Source of the DNA: Astrothelium macrocarpum
Lineage: Eukaryota > Ascomycota > Dothideomycetes > Trypetheliales > Trypetheliaceae
Direction of reading: 5' to 3'
DNA: 64,000 nt
NCBI GenBank assembly: GCA_021030915.1
Contig: JAGEMR010000080.1
Location: 1-64,000 of the forward strand
Position numbers and translations under genes: made by a program. Below the pieces are notes generated by a model. It made no database searches. It was not told the origin of the DNA and saw only the letters and a list, made by a program, of their open reading frames with translations. Positions 58,434-64,000 of this stretch are shown in pieces (position 1 is the stretch's first letter; the number at the start of each line of letters is the position of its first letter).

Positions 58434-60312
58434 CCCGTGAGTACCGTGCCTCCAGCGTTAGCATTGGAGATTTCCTAGCTGCTTAAAATGACCTGGATAT
58501 CGGTTGTCAACGTTAGAAGCAGGATAAATAGACCAATACCCACGATCCGTATGAAGGCAGTTGTAGGTGTAAGTTGAATGGAAGGATTCTCAAGAGAGCA
58601 GTGATGATGTCTGATTGCTTCAGATGAATTTGATTGAACTGATACAATTGAAAAGCATCAGATGATTGGACAATGCGGCAACTACTCGTGAAGAACTTGA
58701 TGAAAACACAAACTTCGAGTCCGGTAAGTGTAAGATTACGCGTGGTGAAGAAGTGTTCGACCATGTATATTGTTGAAAGTTGGAGGCCGACACCGGCAGA
58801 TTTGCTATTGAATTGCGATCAGTTCGGAAGGAAGGAGCCGTCAGCTCCACTTTAAAGCTCCCCGGTCAGCGAATCAGGAGTTAGTATCCGCGCAACCGGA
58901 TTGTCGGGTCCAGGCAGCGATGCAGACAGAACGGATTATCCACGATTGGTCTCAACATGTCAACAATGTGAATTTGAGCCATGAGCACTGGAGACATAAT
59001 TCAACAAACTCGCGTCATATGTATCTGAAAATCAATTAATACATCATCTGTTCAACTGGTAATTGGACTTCTAACTTGCCGACTTCATGAACTCTCCTTG
59101 AAATCTACCCAAAACTCCTTTCTCAGTGCCCCTATGAAACTGGTATCCTGAAGAATTCATGTCGTACTTTTTGAGACTTAAGAGACCTCCGGATCGCATC
59201 ATGTCAGCAGATTGTGTAGAATTTAAGAAGTAGGACGACACAAATCTACGGAATTGCATCTAAAGGGTGTTCATATGACGTACCTTTGAGTGAAACTAAG
59301 ACTAGGCAGAATTCTCTCTCCCATAATATTGAACGTAATTTAGGCCCCAGAATGATTTTCAGTAAAACAAAGTCTCTCCCAAATAGCCCTCAAGCCTACC
59401 AACAATACAAAGCAGGCAGCCTCGAACCAGATGCTGTCTTCCCGAGCTCATGTTTGATATTCCTAAGAAGATATTTCGGACAATTTTCAAGCGAAACTAA
59501 TGGCAACAGTGCTGGAGATTTGAAAGATCGAATCACGACAGCAGATCACAGCACCTTGACCTTCGAAAATGCCGCCGCAGATTCTACCAAGGACACGGAT
59601 ATAATGGTAACGACGACACTTCGAACAACAGAATGAGGAAATATGATATGATGTTGTCGTATCGCTCGTACAGTCCATCAAGACGACATTAGACTCCCTC
59701 AGAAAAAAGTGACCTATAGAACTGTGAAGAGGCGCAATTCTTGGAATTGTTGTTGTGCGACGCATTTACGTTCAGGGTCATACTTTAACATTACTGAAGC
59801 TACAACAGGTGGCGATTGGCCTGATACCGCAAGCTGATAGACTCTATCATCCTAAGCAAATTATCTACTTCAAATCGTGCACCCAAGAAGGGAAGGCATG
59901 ACTTCGCATCCGCGTACAAGCTTGACGGTGCAAAGATTGCACAACTTCAGGAGAGACAGCTTCGACATCCACAGAGAAGGCTAAGTAGTTTCTTTGGAAA
60001 CTTCATTCTCCTTCATCAGAGTGCCTAGAGGTTTAAACATTTCTTGTCTTCTAAGCATTGACCTGAGGTCCTTCGGTAAAACTTCGGAATAGCAAGTGTT
60101 TTCATCATAGCTTAGTATAAGTTACATTTGAAGTGGGGTATCCTAGTTGGTGGTCCCAAGTGATTCGCACGTCATCCGCACACCTGTATCGCATGCAAAA
60201 GTTCCAGACGTCTCGCTTGTCTCGAGATCTAATACATGATATTCGCGAGAGATCCGCGCGTTGTTACTTCGCTTAGACTTTCAGAGCTGTTGATAGTTTT
60301 ACATATCACAGG
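58434..60312. other. Long intergenic stretch, no supported gene
   Basis: About 1.9 kb between the divergently transcribed RRM gene and sorting nexin. A plus-strand frame of 116 aa (59286-59636) has a plausible ATG but no motif or splice partner and is left out. It contains the promoters of both flanking genes. Confidence 0.4.
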
Positions 60313-60877
60313 ATGCAAGCGTTGCCTGATGCCCGCCAACAAAGCTTTGAAGAAATATACGGGCCACCAGAGAATTTTCTGGAGATAGAGGTACGTTAAA
60401 ACTATAGCAGCTGCTGCTTAGAGGGTCCTGGAGAGCAACATTAAAGCTTGGACAGGTCAAAAACCCGCAGACTCATGGCTTCGGGCGCAAGATGTATACT
60501 GATTATGAGATAATCTGCCGAACAAATATTCCCGCTTTCAAGCTAAAGTCAAGTACTGTGCGCCGGCGATATTCAGATTTTGAGTACTTTCGAGATATAC
60601 TCGAGCGTGAAAGTGCTCGAGTTACTATTCCGCCGCTACCGGGCAAAGTATTTACAAATCGTTTTTCGGATGACGTGATTGAACATCGTCGGGAAGGGCT
60701 GCAGAGATTTCTTCAGATAGTTGTGGGGCATCCACTATTACAGACTGGAAGCAAGGTCATGGCAAGTTTTGTTCAGGGTACGTAACATTCTTGCACATCC
60801 TTTCTGAAGTCGTAGTCTACTCGAGACAAGTATTAACAAACAGCCTAGATCCCAATTGGGATCGGAACTCCTGGTAA
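60313..60877 (+). CDS. SNX3: Sorting nexin 3 (Snx3/Grd19), PX-domain protein
   Basis: Three exons (60313-60390, 60456-60777, 60849-60877) join in phase to 142 aa. The protein reads MQALPDARQQSFEEIYGPPE, FLEIEVKNPQTHGFGRKM, YTDYEIICRTNIPAFK, then VRRRYSDFEYFRDILERESA and IPPLPGKVFTNRFSDDVIEH, ending FVQDPNWDRNSW. This is almost invariant in fungal Snx3. The RRYSDFEYF segment supplies the basic pocket for phosphatidylinositol 3-phosphate. Snx3 works with retromer to recycle membrane proteins from endosomes to the Golgi. Length is normal and no residue of the PX core is missing. Confidence 0.94.
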
Positions 60878-61463
60878 ATGGCATCGATTCAGTGAACATG
60901 TTTCCTTTGGGAATACCGTTATGAGATCGTCCGACAATGCTACGTTCATCAGCAGACCTTGAAGAGCGGATATTTGAGGAGTCGCCAGCATTAGACCTAC
61001 ATAATAGAGCACGACGCGCGGCCAACGGAAGCTATACAGATGGATGCTGCTGTCCGCTTAGCAGAAGAAGCGGCAGGCTTCACAGCATGTTTATCGGCAA
61101 TATCGTTCTACTGACGCTTAGTGATGCTTCGTTTGAGATTGAAGCCCAAGCCGGACCGTGTCACGAGCCCTGGTGCGAAATAAAGAGCAGATAGAGAGGA
61201 GATAGCATCCGGCTTCTTCAACCTTCATTAATCGTCCTCTCTGCAGTGCTAGCATTGAACTAATAAAGAGGTGGACTGTGGCGGGCAATTGTCTCTTTTT
61301 TCTCATAATGTTTGATGCCTTTATGCATTACCTAGTTCGTATGGCTAAAATATTAACGTTGCTGGGGGTCTAGAGACCTAGATTTGTGAATACTAGGCAT
61401 TACTTGCACCTAAACTATTCACGAGTGCCTATGTCTTGCTAAACTTTGAATCCTGGTGAAAAT
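60878..61463. other. Convergent 3-prime region between SNX3 and the SMP-domain gene
   Basis: About 590 bp with no supported gene; presumed 3-prime UTRs and spacer. Confidence 0.45.
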
Positions 61464-63995
61464 TCAGCTGAGTGGTACATCCACAGAAGGCTTAGCTGGC
61501 CTAATAACATCAGATATTTTTACATCGTGATCTTGTTGAGAGCCGACGGACCCAGGGAGAGAGTCCGTTCTCTGAGAGTGAGTTTTAGACGCCGTATCAG
61601 TCGATGCAGTTTTGCTCTTAGCTATACCGAGAGCTGAAGTCGACCAGGAATACTTCTGTGGTCCCGGCAATGGGACACCTGGTGGCGGCAGTGGCTGACC
61701 GCGCCCCATCGGTTGTGTTGACGACTTTGTTGATTCAACAAAACGAAGGCCCTTAGGTATGTGGTTCTGGTTATTTTGACGAGAGAGTACATTCCAGCTC
61801 CATCTCTTCACTGCAACAGGCGTCGAATCAATATTTCGGCTGGATAATCCTTTGCTTACCAGCAAGGCTTGTTGCGGTGTAGATTTGGCTGCCGAATCAT
61901 AGGATGGTCGGCTAGTTGATTCAGAATGATTCGAATTCGATCGAATAGATGGTAGGTCATACAGTGACGGAATAGACTCGTGACTAGAGTCAGAAACGTT
62001 ATAATTCTCCAGATCATTCTCGGCGGGATGAACCTGTGATGGGGTAGCAGACACCGAGTGTGTGAGTGACGTGACTTCAGACGAGTTTGATAGGTTCAAT
62101 GTTGTGCTTTGGACCTCCAAGTGGTCTTCGCTTGCCAACGATCTATTTTCACAAGATTTAGAGAAACCTTCAGCAGCTCCAGTCGTAAAGTTAGCGAGAG
62201 ATGCCTGATGACGCATCGACACAGGCTTCTCAGAGCCAGGGCCAACAGAAACACTTGGCTTAACGTCCTTGCCTGACTGATCCGCGAATAGTCCTCTCGT
62301 TTCTCCACCGCTTTGTGACGCGCCGCTTTGATTGAGATTTTCGACTGTTTCAGAGCACACATTAGAGACTTTTCCAAGTGCTTCAACACGTACATCGGTA
62401 ATTTGCTTTTCTCGTTTACCTTGATTGGTTGTACAATCGTGAAGATCTTCTCTTGCCTCACTTTGATCAACGATAGAACTACTCAGAGCTTCCGCCCAAA
62501 TGCCTCCCCTAGCTTGTTGTGAGGAAGTATCCATGAAAGGCACATCGTCCCAATTAGGTAAGACAAGGGTGTCCTTGACCACCTCTCTAATTCGATGTTC
62601 AATGGCTCGTAATATGACACCATATGTAATCTGCCGACTGCTAACAATCGGCTCAACCGTCAGAGTCATTTTAGGCATTGTCTCAAAGGTGATCCAGAGA
62701 CGATTGGTAGGGGGCGGTTTAATCCGGATCAGCACGTGCCCTTCAAGGCACTGGAGGGTCACTGCCAAGATGAGGCTGACTTCTCTTGGCTTGAATCTCG
62801 CGCCTAATTCGATCCGCGCAGTGGCAGCTATCTCAAGCCTGAAAGCACCGTCGTATTTCACGTCAGAGTCCACTACCAGATTACCATCGAGATTCATTTC
62901 CCGTAATCTTTGGCCTGTGAAAACCGGAGCCGCATTCCCAAGATCAATATTCCGCACATTTATGCTGCTAATGAAAGCGGGCCTGCGGACACGAGAAATT
63001 TTCCGAGAAATTTTTGATCGCACGTAATCCTCAACGTGTTTAGTCTTATAAAGCGCCAAGAAAATCCTCCCTAATATGGCATTGAACCATTTGGTTTCCA
63101 AATTTTCTTCTGACTCATGCAGTTGCTGAATTAACTTGGTTAAATGCGACAACTCAAACATAGCAGGCACAGTGGTGACATCCAAATCAGCTCGGTTCTG
63201 CAGAATAGCATGATAAAAGTCCTCTTTCTCCGAGGTATTGTCCGAGAAAATGAAGTACGGCAAGGCAGTCTGCACCAGGCTATCATCCGTCCTCTTCCAC
63301 TGCAGGCGTATACAATTCCGTTTTACAAAAAGATCTCCCTCGGAAATATCTTCTTCGCCAGCAAATAGATCGATTTCGTAATGAGCAAGGAAGATGACAT
63401 GTCGGACTTCGAACTCTTCGGCATCATCGTAGAGCATCAAATGCCCGTGGCTATAACAGAAATAAATAACCGAGCGAATTTAGACCTGTAGAGAAAGCCT
63501 TTGATGAACATACCGCAAAACGATATAGAAAATATTGCGAGTCTTTGCAAGGTTCCTCGTAACCCCACCTTCTGTTTCTATGCTGAGATTGGGTGCCCTA
63601 CTACGCTCGAAAACGCTTCGATACATGCTCTGGTACACGCTTGGGCTCTCCAGACTCGCTCCGATGACTGAAGGTACAGAACGCTCAAGTGGTTTGCCTC
63701 CCGAGCCGCCAGAGACAAATTCTCGAAAAACGGCGAAGTATCCTGCAGCAACTTCTGGTTGTTGTGTCTGAGAACATGACGGCATTGCCTCGAGCTCATC
63801 TTTTTCTGTTGATCCAGCTGTATTTGTAGCGTCTTCGGCGCCACCACCAGATGCCTCGTGAATGTGTTGTCTGGGACAGATAGCTAGCGTGTGCAGAAAG
63901 ATACACCCGATGATTATTGGGATAAATGTAAGGCCGCCAATAATGTAGACTGCGACAAAGGTAAGGAAGCTCATTCCTGCTTCGTTCGAAAGCAT
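61464..63995 (-). CDS. PH-SMP lipid-transfer protein, Nvj2/TEX2-like
   Basis: Two exons (63995-63514 and 63450-61464) around a 63-bp intron give 822 aa; a second in-frame Met six codons on (MSFLTF) is also possible as start. An N-terminal membrane helix (FVAVYIIGGLTFIPIIIGCI) is followed by an acidic linker and a PH-like region split by an insert (YFAVFREFVSGG to FIVLRHGHLMLYDDAEEFEV-type strands). The SMP domain starts near ETKWFNAILGRIFLALYKTK and runs through VRNIDLGNAAPVFTGQRL, DVKYDGAFRLEI and VILRAIEHRIREVVKDTLVL. The C-terminal third is Ser-rich and disordered. SMP proteins of this kind (yeast Nvj2) sit in the ER and move lipids, such as ceramide, at contact sites. The gene lies against the right window edge, but its start appears included. 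Confidence 0.87.
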
Positions 63996-64000
63996 GGCAA

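Noticed and set aside
1..64000. CRISPR arrays, rRNA genes and telomere repeats
   Set aside because: No regularly spaced identical repeats, conserved rRNA blocks or TTAGGG runs were seen.

Overview
The window looks like a chromosome segment from a filamentous ascomycete (Pezizomycotina). Genes have many short introns (50-80 bp, GT-AG). Housekeeping proteins are of fungal type (Med12, Sco1, eIF1, Snx3, Rgd1-like RhoGAP, Nvj2-like SMP protein). Two blocks of very AT-rich DNA are bounded by transposon inverted repeats and look like products of repeat-induced point mutation (RIP). No rRNA, tRNA, CRISPR or telomere repeat was seen.

Layout. 1-3062: a transposon with TA target sites, inserted in inverted orientation into another copy of its own family; both are AT-degraded. 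3408-10941: a candidate terpenoid or meroterpenoid gene cluster. It holds a UbiA-type membrane prenyltransferase/cyclase, a small terpene-cyclase-like toroid protein, a soluble ABBA (CloQ/NphB-type) aromatic prenyltransferase, an FkbM methyltransferase and a cytochrome P450. A MITE-like repeat sits in the shared promoter of two of these genes. 12923-21189: an ankyrin/subtilisin protein, an orphan protein divergent from it, a patatin-like phospholipase and a short protein like the N-termini of fungal NLRs. These are effector types known from fungal NLR and incompatibility proteins, so the block may be an immune-like locus. 22600-24891: a flavin split-barrel protein and a small methyltransferase. 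25170-27681: a second MITE copy, then a second degraded TA-transposon.

From 28.4 kb the segment is mostly core genome: a Q-rich prion-like protein, an F-BAR RhoGAP, a SPOUT1-type RNA methyltransferase, SCO1, a ~166-bp tandem repeat array, MED12, an eight-exon Asterix (PAT10) homologue with a 12-nt microexon, eIF1 and a mitochondrial Tim44/mL45-like protein. A second dynamic patch lies at 52.1-55.6 kb: an HNH-nuclease-type pseudogene with two TGA stops between 105-bp inverted repeats, one of which is part of a MITE. The window ends with a three-RRM protein, sorting nexin 3 and a PH-SMP lipid-transfer protein.

Gene models were made by eye from reading frames, splice signals and family motifs. 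Where exons could not be joined in frame, the entry says so.
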